Shown: one piece after another, positions 1 through 8,700 of the stretch
How the letters are laid out: the number at the start of each line of letters is the position of its first letter
Position numbering within the stretch: the stretch's first letter is position 1
From: Lachnospiraceae bacterium
Lineage (GTDB): Bacteria > Bacillota > Clostridia > Lachnospirales > Lachnospiraceae
NCBI GenBank assembly: GCA_017613435.1
Contig: JAGADU010000049.1
Location: forward strand, 1-34,175
Reading direction: 5' to 3'
Length of the DNA: 34,175 nt
Program-made: the position numbers and the translations under genes
The notes under the pieces: generated by a model
The model's database searches: none
Seen by the model: only the letters and a program-made list of their open reading frames with translations
Told to the model about the DNA's origin: nothing

Positions 1-48
1 TCCTGAATTCTTTCTTCTTTTTCTTCTTATTTTTCTCCTGTCAGCCAT
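1..48 (-). CDS. 5' end of a gene cut by the window edge
   Basis: An ATG at 48 on the minus strand opens a frame that stays open to the window edge and encodes a short, very basic N-terminus beginning MADRRKIRRKRRK. It lies 15 bases after the DUF4364 stop codon, and a purine-rich GGGGAAGAGAGA stretch just upstream could serve as ribosome binding site. The close spacing suggests it is the next gene of the same operon. A strongly basic start like this is common in cytoplasmic tails of single-pass membrane proteins, but only 16 codons are visible, so no function can be assigned. It could also be a chance frame. Confidence 0.5.
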   Translation of the reverse strand, partial: MADRRKIRRKRRKNSG

Positions 49-63
49 TCTCTCTTCCCCGTT

Positions 64-579
64 TTAAAATAAATTTTCAGTCAGATACTGATAAATCTCC
101 TGGTTTTTTTCCTGCCAGTTATCGCAAATGGCTGCTGCCATTTTTTCGCTCGGCACGGTCATTTTAATTGTACAAAGCTCCGTTTCCCTGTCTTTTGCCC
201 AAAGAATTGCTTCGTATTCGCCGTATTGATTCTTGTAATAATCCGCTACTATCGATGCTTCGCGTCTTAATTCCGTGGAATTGACTTTTAAATATTCCTG
301 TATGTCGCATTTGATTTCCGAACTGATGTCTCCCAAAAAATACTGGAGGGATTCCATTCCTTCTTCGGTAATCGAAATGAGTGTTTTGTTGTGATTCTGC
401 TTAACCGCAAGGAAATTCTGATCTTCAAGGGCTTTGACATGGGCCTGAATGTTTAAAAACGATGTGTATTCCTTTTCGACAAAAAAGGTACTTATCTGAA
501 TAAGTGTCAGAGGTTCCGCAGCGGATTTGAGCATATACAGAATCATCAATTTGTATAATGTCTCAGAATTGTAATTCAT
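64..579 (-). CDS. DUF4364 family winged-helix protein
   Basis: This 171-residue protein resembles the DUF4364 family of Firmicutes. The first 75 or so residues read as a winged-helix DNA-binding domain: an N-terminal helix (LYKLMILYMLKSA), a helix-turn-helix-like segment with QISTFF and a recognition-helix candidate around residues 38-58, then a wing ending in ISITEEG. The rest is alpha/beta with no catalytic motif that I recognise. The ATG at 579 is preceded by GGGGAG. It lies 22 bases downstream of the malic enzyme gene and directly before another gene start at 48, so it probably belongs to the same transcript. The DNA-binding role is inferred from the fold; targets are unknown. Confidence 0.8.
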   Translation of the reverse strand: MNYNSETLYKLMILYMLKSAAEPLTLIQISTFFVEKEYTSFLNIQAHVKALEDQNFLAVKQNHNKTLISITEEGMESLQYFLGDISSEIKCDIQEYLKVNSTELRREASIVADYYKNQYGEYEAILWAKDRETELCTIKMTVPSEKMAAAICDNWQEKNQEIYQYLTENLF

Positions 580-601
580 AAACTCCCCTATATTTTACGG
601 T

Positions 602-1756
602 CTATTTGCCGATGTTTGCTTTTACCGCCTCGCATACCACCTTTGCCACCGTCGGATGGAAAGGAGGAACGATGATGTTTTCGTCATTTAATTCATCATC
701 GGGAATAAGATCGGCTATCGCATTGGCAGCCGCAAGTTTCATTTCTTCGGTAATCTGTTTTGCCCTGCCTTCGAGTGCCCCTTTGAAAATACCGGGGAAT
801 GCTATAACATTGTTAACCTGGTTCGGGAAATCCGACCTTCCGGTTCCGACGATTCTTGCTCCTGCCGCCTTGGCGACATCGGGCATAATCTCGGGTACGG
901 GGTTAGCCATTGCGAAAAGAATCGCATCCTTGTTCATTGACTTAACCATATCGGCTGTAACAATGTTGGGAGCGCTAACTCCGACGAAAATATCGGCACC
1001 GTTTAACGCATCCGCAAGGCTTCCGTTCTTTCCTTCGAGATTCGTAACTTCTGCCATTTTTTCCTGCATCCAGTTAAGGCCGGGATAGTCCTTCGATATA
1101 ATACCTAATTTATCACACATTGTGACATTTTTGAATCCGTATCTTAAAAGCAGTTTGGTAATCGCAACGCCCGCGGAGCCCGCACCGTTTACGACCACTT
1201 TGCATTCTTCTTTTTTCTTGCCCGTAACCTTTAAGGAATTGATAAGTCCCGCAAGAACAACGATTGCGGTTCCATGCTGATCGTCGTGGAATACGGGAAT
1301 ATCGAGTGTCGCTTTAAGTCTTTCTTCGATTTCAAAGCATCTGGGAGCGGAAATATCCTCAAGATTGATTCCTCCGAAATTCGGTGCGAGATATGTAACC
1401 GCTTTGATGATTTCTTCGGTATCCTGTGTGTCAAGACAGATGGGCACCGCATTTACTCCGCCGAATTCCTTGAATAAAACAGCCTTTCCTTCCATAACGG
1501 GAATGCCGGCTTCGGCTCCTATGTTTCCGAGTCCCAAAACGGCCGAACCGTCCGAAATGACAGCTACGGTATTGGCTTTTGCCGTATATTTATATACTTC
1601 TTCCTTGTTCTTTGCTATAACTTTGCAGGGTTCCGCAACACCGGGTGTGTAAGCGAGTGCCAAAGCTTCTTTGGATTTAACCTCCACCTTGCTTTTGGTC
1701 TCAAGTTTTCCCTGCCATTCTTCATGAAGTTTTAAAGCTTCTTCCTGTAACGTCAT
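602..1756 (-). CDS. NAD(P)-dependent malic enzyme, short bacterial form
   Basis: Oxidatively decarboxylates malate to pyruvate with reduction of NAD(P), in the cytoplasm. The 384 residues match the short form found in Firmicutes, which lacks the C-terminal phosphotransacetylase domain of MaeB. Visible family signatures are YTPGVAEPC near residue 36, the SDGSAVLGLGNIG block near 69, the substrate and metal segment NLEDISAPRCFEIEE and FHDDQHGTAIV in the middle, and the Rossmann loop VVNGAGSAGVA at about 190. The C-terminal part carries the usual ANPVPEI and GRSDFPNQVNN segments. The ATG at 1756 follows GAGAGGAAAC. It sits between hsp33 and the DUF4364 gene with short gaps. Cofactor preference cannot be read with confidence. 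Confidence 0.95.
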   Translation of the reverse strand: MTLQEEALKLHEEWQGKLETKSKVEVKSKEALALAYTPGVAEPCKVIAKNKEEVYKYTAKANTVAVISDGSAVLGLGNIGAEAGIPVMEGKAVLFKEFGGVNAVPICLDTQDTEEIIKAVTYLAPNFGGINLEDISAPRCFEIEERLKATLDIPVFHDDQHGTAIVVLAGLINSLKVTGKKKEECKVVVNGAGSAGVAITKLLLRYGFKNVTMCDKLGIISKDYPGLNWMQEKMAEVTNLEGKNGSLADALNGADIFVGVSAPNIVTADMVKSMNKDAILFAMANPVPEIMPDVAKAAGARIVGTGRSDFPNQVNNVIAFPGIFKGALEGRAKQITEEMKLAAANAIADLIPDDELNDENIIVPPFHPTVAKVVCEAVKANIGK

Positions 1757-1788
1757 TTTCGTTTCCTCTCTTTTCTGCCGATACTTTT

Positions 1789-2664
1789 TTATTTTGCATA
1801 TTCCAGCAACGCTTCAAGTTCTTTCTTTTCGAATGTGTAATCCGTGTTGCAGAAATCACAGTGAAGGTTGATGGAATCTTCTTCCCTTGCCATTTTCGAA
1901 AGTTCTTCTTTTCCGATGCTTATAAGCGCTTTGGAAACGCGCTCCTTTGAGCAGTTGCATTTAAATCCGACGGGAATCGTATCCGTTATGTTTACGTTAA
2001 ATCCTTCGCATAAAACCCCTGCCATTTCTTCGGGGCCGATTCCTTCATCAAGCATGCTTGTTACGGAATTTATATTGCTTAAATTCTTTTCAAGCCTCGA
2101 AATCACTTCATCGGACGCAAAAGGCATTAACTGGATGATGAATCCGCCCGCCTGTTTGACCGTATTGTCCTTATTCATAAGCACGCCGAGTCCCACACTT
2201 GATGCCACCTGCTCGGATGCTGCGAAATAATAAGTGATGTCTTCCGCAATTTCGCTTGTCTGCAATGCCGTCTGACCGACATAGGGTTCTTTTAATCCCA
2301 TGTCTTTTATTACATCCAAAAATCCTACGCCGATTGCACCCGCCACATCAAGTTTTCCGATACTGTTTGCGGGAAGAATCACATTGGGATTTCCGACGAA
2401 TCCTTTAACGTATCCTTTCGAATCCGCCGTGACGGTAATTCCGTCAATCGGACCGTTCGAATTGATTCTTAAGGTCAAAATGTCTTTTTCTCCCTTAAGC
2501 ATCGAACCCATCATGCTTCCTGCGGTAAGAAGACGACCGAGTGCAGCGCTGCATACGGGCGAAGTATTATGTCTTTGTCTGGCCTCCTCGACCATGTCTT
2601 TTGTATATGCGCAAAATACTCTTATCTGAGCGTCAGCCGCAGTGGCTCTGACTATTCTGTCCAT
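1789..2664 (-). CDS. hslO: Hsp33 redox-regulated chaperone
   Basis: Hsp33 is a cytoplasmic holdase chaperone switched on by oxidation and unfolding, which releases a zinc ion held by four cysteines. All four are present in this 291-residue protein: C236-x-C238 and C269-x2-C272, in the canonical CxC ... CxxC arrangement near the C-terminus. The N-terminal domain shows the family segment GRLLTAGSMMG near residue 43 and AGGFIIQLMP in the middle. Its start overlaps the end of the methyltransferase gene by 13 bases, which suggests translational coupling. Its presence in an anaerobe fits defence against transient oxidative stress. Identification is secure. Confidence 0.96.
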   Translation of the reverse strand: MDRIVRATAADAQIRVFCAYTKDMVEEARQRHNTSPVCSAALGRLLTAGSMMGSMLKGEKDILTLRINSNGPIDGITVTADSKGYVKGFVGNPNVILPANSIGKLDVAGAIGVGFLDVIKDMGLKEPYVGQTALQTSEIAEDITYYFAASEQVASSVGLGVLMNKDNTVKQAGGFIIQLMPFASDEVISRLEKNLSNINSVTSMLDEGIGPEEMAGVLCEGFNVNITDTIPVGFKCNCSKERVSKALISIGKEELSKMAREEDSINLHCDFCNTDYTFEKKELEALLEYAK

Positions 2665-3461
2665 TTTTTACCCGTTTCTTTGGCAACCACAAATATCCTT
2701 TCGGAGTCTTCCCTTGCTTCCAAAAATCCTTCGCTGTCAAAAGCATCGACGAATATCAGTCCCGCTTCTTCAAGAAAAGCCTTGATTTCATCAAGGGTAA
2801 ATCCCCTCTGGTAATGGTATTCTTCCACCTTTTTGTAAAGTTTTTCTTCTCCCTTAACATCATCCGCGGGAACGAAAAAAGTCACCTCGTATTCGTTAAC
2901 ATTGCTTTCTTCGTCAAAATAATTTGACCATATGAAAGAAGCTTCGTCTCCGCTTTCGGCTATGGTCGAATCACCTATTACGTCTTTGTATTTGTGAATC
3001 GTATTAAAATCAAAAATAAAGAGTCCCGAAGGATCCAGATAATTGTTTACCAGCTTAAATGTGTTAACTATATCTTCATCTTCCAAAAGATAATTGATCG
3101 AATCGCAAATGCTTACTATCGCCGCCACGGTACCGTAGAGTTCAAACTCCCTCATATCCTGGCATAAGTACATAATATCGGACACCTTGTCAAAGGGGTT
3201 GTTCGGCAAAGCTTTGTGATTATCCCTTTTGCCGAGCGCAACATTAAGCATTTCGTTTGAATTGTCGATACCGATCATATCAAAACCGACCTCGGCGAGA
3301 CGCATGGTAAAATTGCCGGTTCCCGCACCGAGTTCGCATACAATGCCGCCCGTTATTTTATTGTCGTACAAGGTTTTTTTGACAAATTCGAACCATTCTT
3401 TGTAGGGAACGTCTTCCATGAATTCGTCATACCATTTTGAAAATTCCGAATATGTATCCAT
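2652..3461 (-). CDS. class I SAM-dependent methyltransferase
   Basis: A 269-residue methyltransferase of the class I (Rossmann-like) fold. Motif I is clear as CELGAGTGN at residues 42-50, followed by the acidic end of beta-2 in IGIDNSNEML, which should bind the SAM ribose. A segment CQDMREFEL corresponds to motif II/III, and ISICDSINYLLED to motif IV. The early YDEFMEDVPYKEW segment is typical of a group of small-molecule methyltransferases in Firmicutes often found beside hslO. The substrate cannot be inferred. The gene overlaps hslO by 13 bases and begins 9 bases after the COG2426 membrane protein gene, so the three are probably co-transcribed. Confidence 0.9.
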   Translation of the reverse strand: MDTYSEFSKWYDEFMEDVPYKEWFEFVKKTLYDNKITGGIVCELGAGTGNFTMRLAEVGFDMIGIDNSNEMLNVALGKRDNHKALPNNPFDKVSDIMYLCQDMREFELYGTVAAIVSICDSINYLLEDEDIVNTFKLVNNYLDPSGLFIFDFNTIHKYKDVIGDSTIAESGDEASFIWSNYFDEESNVNEYEVTFFVPADDVKGEEKLYKKVEEYHYQRGFTLDEIKAFLEEAGLIFVDAFDSEGFLEAREDSERIFVVAKETGKKWTE

Positions 3462-3470
3462 ATATCTTTT

Positions 3471-3989
3471 CTATCCCAAAAAATGGAATATCGATCCGAG
3501 TGCGCCGTATGATAAGAGCGACATTATTATCGTTGCCAAAATAAGTCCGCAAAGTTCCGCAATTACGGCTTTGGGAAGTTTAATGTCAAAAAGTGCCGCC
3601 ATAAGGGAACCCATCCACGCGCCGGTTCCGGGAATCGGTATTCCCACGAAAAGCATGAGTCCCAAAAATTCGCCTTTTTTGAGAGCATCGCTTTTTTTGT
3701 TTGCCCTGTTCTCAAGCCAGTTGGCAAATTTGTTTATTCCGAGGAATTTAATGTTTTTCATCCATTTCAAAATTCTTTTGATAAAAAGAAGAATGAAAGG
3801 AATGGGTATTATATTGCCCGTGATGCAAAAGATTATTGCTTTCCAAAGAGAAACATTGAGTATTCTCGAAACTATCAAACCGCCTCTTAATTCGATAAGA
3901 GGTATCATGCTTACTATAAAGCAAATCCATTCGGGAGCAATGTGGTGATCCAATAATGTATTTACCAAAAGTTCTCTGATTGCCGTCAT
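3471..3989 (-). CDS. COG2426-type small membrane protein (putative small multidrug export family)
   Basis: A 172-residue polytopic membrane protein. The early signature PLIELRGGLIVSRIL (about residues 30-44) and the GIPIPGTGAWMGSLMAALF segment (about 116-134) are characteristic of the family annotated as Sm_multidrug_export (COG2426). Four to five hydrophobic segments are visible, with a basic cytoplasmic loop (KRILKWMKNIKF) between them. The family name rests on limited experimental support, so a transport role is only suggested. It lies between hisC and a methyltransferase, 33 and 9 bases away. The GTG/ATG choice was not a problem: ATG at 3989 gives the expected family length. Confidence 0.85.
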   Translation of the reverse strand: MTAIRELLVNTLLDHHIAPEWICFIVSMIPLIELRGGLIVSRILNVSLWKAIIFCITGNIIPIPFILLFIKRILKWMKNIKFLGINKFANWLENRANKKSDALKKGEFLGLMLFVGIPIPGTGAWMGSLMAALFDIKLPKAVIAELCGLILATIIMSLLSYGALGSIFHFLG

Positions 3990-4022
3990 GTTTTTATTCG
4001 CAATTTGCGATCCTTTCTTTTT

Positions 4023-5081
4023 TTATGCCAAAATCTCGTCCAAAGCCGCAAAAAGCGCTTTCATCTCTTCGTCCGTACCGATTGAGATACGAAGGTAATT
4101 GTCTACTCTGTCCGAATTGAAGTGTCTGACAAGAATTCGCCGCTCTCTAAGCGCAGCGTAAATATCCGATGCTTTATGTTTCGGATGAGTTACAAATACG
4201 AAATTCGCACTGCTTTCAGGAAATTCGAAGCCGAGCTTCTTAAATTCTTTTACGCTCCACTCTCTCGTCTTCATCACACGCTCGCAGCATTCCCTGAAAT
4301 ATTTCTCGTCTTTTAACACTGCGGATGCGAGTCTTAACGACGGCTCGTTCATCGTATATGAATTAATGGAAAATTTAACCGCTTTAATCCTGGAAATAAC
4401 CTCTTCGCAGGCAAAGGCCATACCGATACGCAATCCCGCAAGGTTTCTTGATTTGGAATAAGTCTGCGTCACGATTAAATTGTCGTATTTGTCTATAAGT
4501 TTAACCGCGGATTCTCCGCCGAAATCAATATATGCCTCGTCGACTATAACAATCGAATCCCTGTTGAATTTGAGCACTTCTTCGATTTTTTCAAGAGGAA
4601 GCGCAAGACCGGTCGGCGCATTGGGATTTGCTATCACTATTCCGCCGTTTTCTTTTCTGTAATCGTTTATATCGATTGAAAGATCGTCTTTTACGGGAAT
4701 AAGTTCCTTGTTAAATCCCACAAAATCCGCCCAAACCTGATAAAACGAATATGTAATATCCGCAAAAAGGACGGGAAGGGAAGAATGGAAAAACGTCATA
4801 AAAATCGTACATATTACATCATCCGAACCGACACCCGTAAAAATCTTTTCGGGAGCGATACCCATATATTCGCTTAAAGCATCTCTTAACGCATCGCAGT
4901 CGGGCTTGGGATATCGTCTTAAACAATCATAATCCTCGGCCAGTTTTTGCAATTCATCTTTTACGACTCCTGAAGGGGAATAAGGGTTTTCGTTGGTATT
5001 TAATTTTATCAGATTGTTAATCTTCGGCTGTTCCCCCGGAACATAGGGGGTAACGTTCTTAACGTATTCTCTCCAGTTCAT
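4023..5081 (-). CDS. hisC: histidinol-phosphate aminotransferase
   Basis: Transfers an amino group from glutamate to imidazole-acetol phosphate in histidine biosynthesis; a PLP enzyme of fold type I. In this 352-residue protein the N-terminal LNTNENPYSPS (residues 28-37), the ANPNAPTG phosphate/substrate segment (151-158), DEAYIDF (181-187) and the PLP lysine K210 in TYSKSRNLAGLRIG are all present. C-terminal RISIGT is the usual arginine that binds the substrate carboxylate. The gene sits 11 bases after a small lipoprotein gene and is about 25 kb from hisF/hisH, so histidine genes are scattered here. A broad-specificity aromatic aminotransferase cannot be excluded, but HisC is the best call. 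Confidence 0.88.
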   Translation of the reverse strand: MNWREYVKNVTPYVPGEQPKINNLIKLNTNENPYSPSGVVKDELQKLAEDYDCLRRYPKPDCDALRDALSEYMGIAPEKIFTGVGSDDVICTIFMTFFHSSLPVLFADITYSFYQVWADFVGFNKELIPVKDDLSIDINDYRKENGGIVIANPNAPTGLALPLEKIEEVLKFNRDSIVIVDEAYIDFGGESAVKLIDKYDNLIVTQTYSKSRNLAGLRIGMAFACEEVISRIKAVKFSINSYTMNEPSLRLASAVLKDEKYFRECCERVMKTREWSVKEFKKLGFEFPESSANFVFVTHPKHKASDIYAALRERRILVRHFNSDRVDNYLRISIGTDEEMKALFAALDEILA

Positions 5082-5092
5082 TTTTATCTCCG

Positions 5093-5308
5093 TTATTCAA
5101 CCAAATCAAGAATTTCCTGTGCCTGGGCATCTTTGTCGTCGGCATTCTCCTTGAAATCATCGAGTGTTTCTTTCGCTTTGTCTTCCTGAGAAGCCATTCC
5201 CTCAACCGTATCCACGGCATCATCGACGGGATTGCCGCAAGCCGTTAACGGTAATAAAAACATTAAACATGCCATAAATGAAAGAACAAAATATTTTATA
5301 TTTTTCAT
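5093..5308 (-). CDS. small predicted lipoprotein
   Basis: A 71-residue protein with a clear lipoprotein signal: basic MKNIK start, a hydrophobic stretch of about 15 residues, and a lipobox LTAC with Cys24 as the predicted lipidated residue. The mature part is only 48 residues, acidic and probably helical (DDAVDTVEGMASQEDKAK and so on), with no enzymatic motif. GAGG precedes the ATG at 5308. It is packed between a zinc-ribbon membrane protein (12 bases upstream) and hisC (11 bases downstream). No function can be assigned; small charged lipoproteins of this kind are common in the Clostridia. Confidence 0.8.
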   Translation of the reverse strand: MKNIKYFVLSFMACLMFLLPLTACGNPVDDAVDTVEGMASQEDKAKETLDDFKENADDKDAQAQEILDLVE

Positions 5309-5320
5309 ATATACCTCGCT

Positions 5321-5710
5321 TTAAAATTTCGCATGACAGAAAATGCACCCGAAAGAATTCTTTTGTTGTTCTTTCCCGCAGTAAGGACATTTTATCATAC
5401 CGCTTGTATCCTTGGGTTTTTCGAATTTTTCCGCCGGCTTTGTTTCTTTTTCATTAACGATTAAAGGCTTTTCCTTAACGGTTTCTTTTTTATTAGTTCG
5501 AATAATTTTTATTACGATGCCCACAATCAAAACGACCGATCCGGCAAAAAAGGTTAAAAACAATAATATGATTATCAATGCCAGAGCAAAACCCGTATCC
5601 ATGTATATGCTTCCGTAAAACATACAAAGACATATGATAATTGCGGCAACGGAAAGACCCATCGTTGCGGCGCCTATTGCTATGATATTGTTTCCGTCAT
5701 GCTTTTCCAT
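5321..5710 (-). CDS. two-pass membrane protein with C-terminal zinc ribbon
   Basis: A 129-residue protein with two hydrophobic segments at about residues 9-33 and 40-70, then a charged linker (71-105), and a C-terminal zinc-ribbon-like CPYC (108-111) and CIFC (122-125) pair. I chose ATG at 5710 rather than an upstream TTG at 5725, because a strong GGGGGTG Shine-Dalgarno lies at the right distance from the ATG and would overlap the longer coding region. Two membrane segments plus a cytoplasmic zinc ribbon is a layout often seen in small Firmicute proteins of unknown role. It follows purL by 42 bases. Confidence 0.8.
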   Translation of the reverse strand: MEKHDGNNIIAIGAATMGLSVAAIIICLCMFYGSIYMDTGFALALIIILLFLTFFAGSVVLIVGIVIKIIRTNKKETVKEKPLIVNEKETKPAEKFEKPKDTSGMIKCPYCGKEQQKNSFGCIFCHAKF

Positions 5711-5752
5711 AAGATTCACCCCCAAAACGTTTTCACCGTAACGTAATATAAA

Positions 5753-8700
5753 TTATCTGAAATATTTAACACCGGATTCGAATATCTTAAGATCCTGCTC
5801 GCCGTAAATATTTATGGCAACTCCTCTGTCGCGTCTTTCGGCATGAGCCATCTTACCGAATACCCTGCCGTCGGGTGAGGTGATTCCTTCGATGGATTCA
5901 AACGAACCGTTGATATTGTATTCTTCGTCCATTGTCACATTTCCGTTGTTATCGCAATATCTTGTAGCCACCTGACCGTTTGCAAAAAGTTTTTCGATAA
6001 CGTCCTTTGGTGCTACGAATCTTCCTTCGCCGTGTGATGCGGGCGATGTGTAAACACCGTCAAGTTCGGCAAGCTGAAGCCATGGAGACTTGTTGGAAAC
6101 AACCTTGGTATAAGCCATCTTTGAAATGTGACGGTTAATCGTATTGAACGTAAGTGTTGCGGAATTCTCGTTCTGACCCGTAATCTCGCCGTTGGGAACA
6201 AGGCCGAGTTTTATAAGCGCCTGGAATCCGTTGCATATACCGAGTGCGAGACCGTCCCTCTCGTTTAACATCTTCATAACGGCTTCTTTTATGGCCTCGT
6301 TCTGGAATGCCGTGGCAAAGAATTTTGCGGAACCGTCGGGTTCGTCACCTGCGGAGAAACCGCCGGGGAACATGATGATCTGCGATTTATTTATTTCTTT
6401 AACATATTCTTCGATACTTTCCTTGATCATCGAAGCGGTAAGGTTTCTGAATATTCTTGTTGTAACTTCTCCGCCCGCTCTCTCAAACGCTCTCGCCGAA
6501 TCGTATTCGCAGTTGGTTCCGGGGAATACCGGAATAAATACATGGGGCTTGGCAACTTTGTTTTTGCAAACATATACGCTCTCGGCTTTGTATGAAGGTC
6601 TGTTTACGTCAGTATAATCTTCGGTTACTCTCGAGTGGAATACTTTTTCAAGAGGCTTCTTAAAGCATGCAAGCACTTCGTCAAACGATACCTTTACGCC
6701 CTGAATTTCGAAATCGCTTTCGGTAACAACTCCGAGATTTTGTGCGAATTCGCTTTCGATTTCGGCAGTTGCTTCGCAGACAATGCTTCCCATCTCATTT
6801 GCGAAAAGTTCTTTTGCATCCCTGCCCGATACTTTTACGCCGAGTGAATTTCCGAATGCCATTTTGGCAAGCGAAGGAACAATACCGTGAGCATCGCAAA
6901 CATAAGCCGAAACGATTACTCCTTCTTTTATCAATTTGCCGACTTCGTCGTAAAGTTTGAGCGTTTTGTCAAATACGGGAACGGAATTTTCATCTTTGGG
7001 AATTCTGAAAATAACTATTTTGTTTCCGGCCTTTTTAAATTCGGGAGTAATAATGTCTTTTTCTTTTGCGACATCAACCGCGAAAGAAACAAGTGTGGGA
7101 GGAACATCGATATCCTGGAAAGTTCCGGACATTGAATCCTTACCGCCGATTGAAGGAAGACCGTATTCCATCTGAGCCTTGAAAGCACCGAGAAGAGCCG
7201 CAAAAGGCTGGCTCCATCTCGAAGGATTTTCGCTCATTCTTCTGAAATATTCCTGGAATGTAAATCTGATTTTCTTTACATCTCCGCCTGCCGCACAAAT
7301 CTTACTCATGGATTCCGTTACCGCATAAATTGCACCGTGGTAAGGCGACCAGGACGAAAGGAAAGGATCGAAGCCGTAGCTCATCATCGTTACGGCATCG
7401 GATTTACCCTTCATAACAGGAACCTTTGCAACCATGGTCTGAATCTCCGTGAGCTGGTTCTTACCGCCGTAAGGCATAAGAACGGTTCCCGCTCCGATCG
7501 AAGAGTCAAACATTTCGACAAGACCCTTCTGCGAGCATGTATTAAGGTCTGCTACGCTTTCGCATACAGCTGTTTTTATGTCATTTGAAGCAAGTGCGCC
7601 CTCAACTTTTTTGTTTGCGATAACATCAAAATAATTGTCTGCTTTTACGGGAGATTCAACTTCAACGTCCGTCTCCTGATGAGCGCCGTTGGTATTAAGG
7701 AATTCTCTCTTGATGTTAACGATTTCTTTTCCTCTCCAGACAAGCACGAGTCTGGGATCTTCGGTAACATCGGCTACTTTTATTGCTTCAAGGTTTTCTT
7801 CTTCGGCATATTTTAAGAACCTGTCAAGATCCTTGGGATCGAGAACAACGGCCATTCTTTCCTGTGATTCGGAAATCGAAAGTTCCGTTCCGTCAAGACC
7901 CTCGTATTTCTTGGGCACAAGGTCGAGGTTAACCCTTAATCCGTCCGCAAGTTCGCCGATGGCTACGGATACGCCGCCCGCACCGAAGTCGTTACATTTC
8001 TTGATAAGAGCGGATACTTCTTCTCTTCTGAAAAGTCTTTGAATCTTTCTCTCCGTGGGGGGATTTCCTTTTTGAACTTCCGCACCGCAGGTTTCGATTG
8101 ACTGAACCGTATGCACCTTGGAAGAGCCTGTTGCACCGCCGCAGCCATCACGGCCCGTACGTCCGCCGAGAAGTACGATTACGTCTCCGGGATCCGATGT
8201 TTCCCTGATAACGGCACGCCTGGGCGCAGCACCCATAACGGCACCGATTTCCATTCTTTTTGCAACATAGTTTGGATGGTAAATTTCTTTTACGAGACCG
8301 GTTGCAAGACCGATCTGGTTACCGTATGAAGAATAACCCGCAGCAGCACCGCGGACAAGTTTCTTTTGCGAAAGCTTACCCTTAAGAGTCTCGTTAACAG
8401 AAACCGTGGGATCTGCGGCACCGGTAACTCTCATTGCCTGATATACATATGTTCTTCCCGAAAGCGGATCTCTGATTGCACCGCCAAGACATGTGGCCGC
8501 ACCGCCGAAAGGCTCGATTTCGGTAGGATGGTTATGTGTTTCGTTCTTGAAATTGATAAGCCATTCTTCGTTAACGACCTTACCGTCTTCGTATTCCACA
8601 TCGATGGGAACAACGATGGAGCAGGCATTGATTTCATCGGATTTTTCCATATCCTCAAGTTTGCCGTCTTTTTTGAGTTTCTTCATGGCCATTAAAGCAA

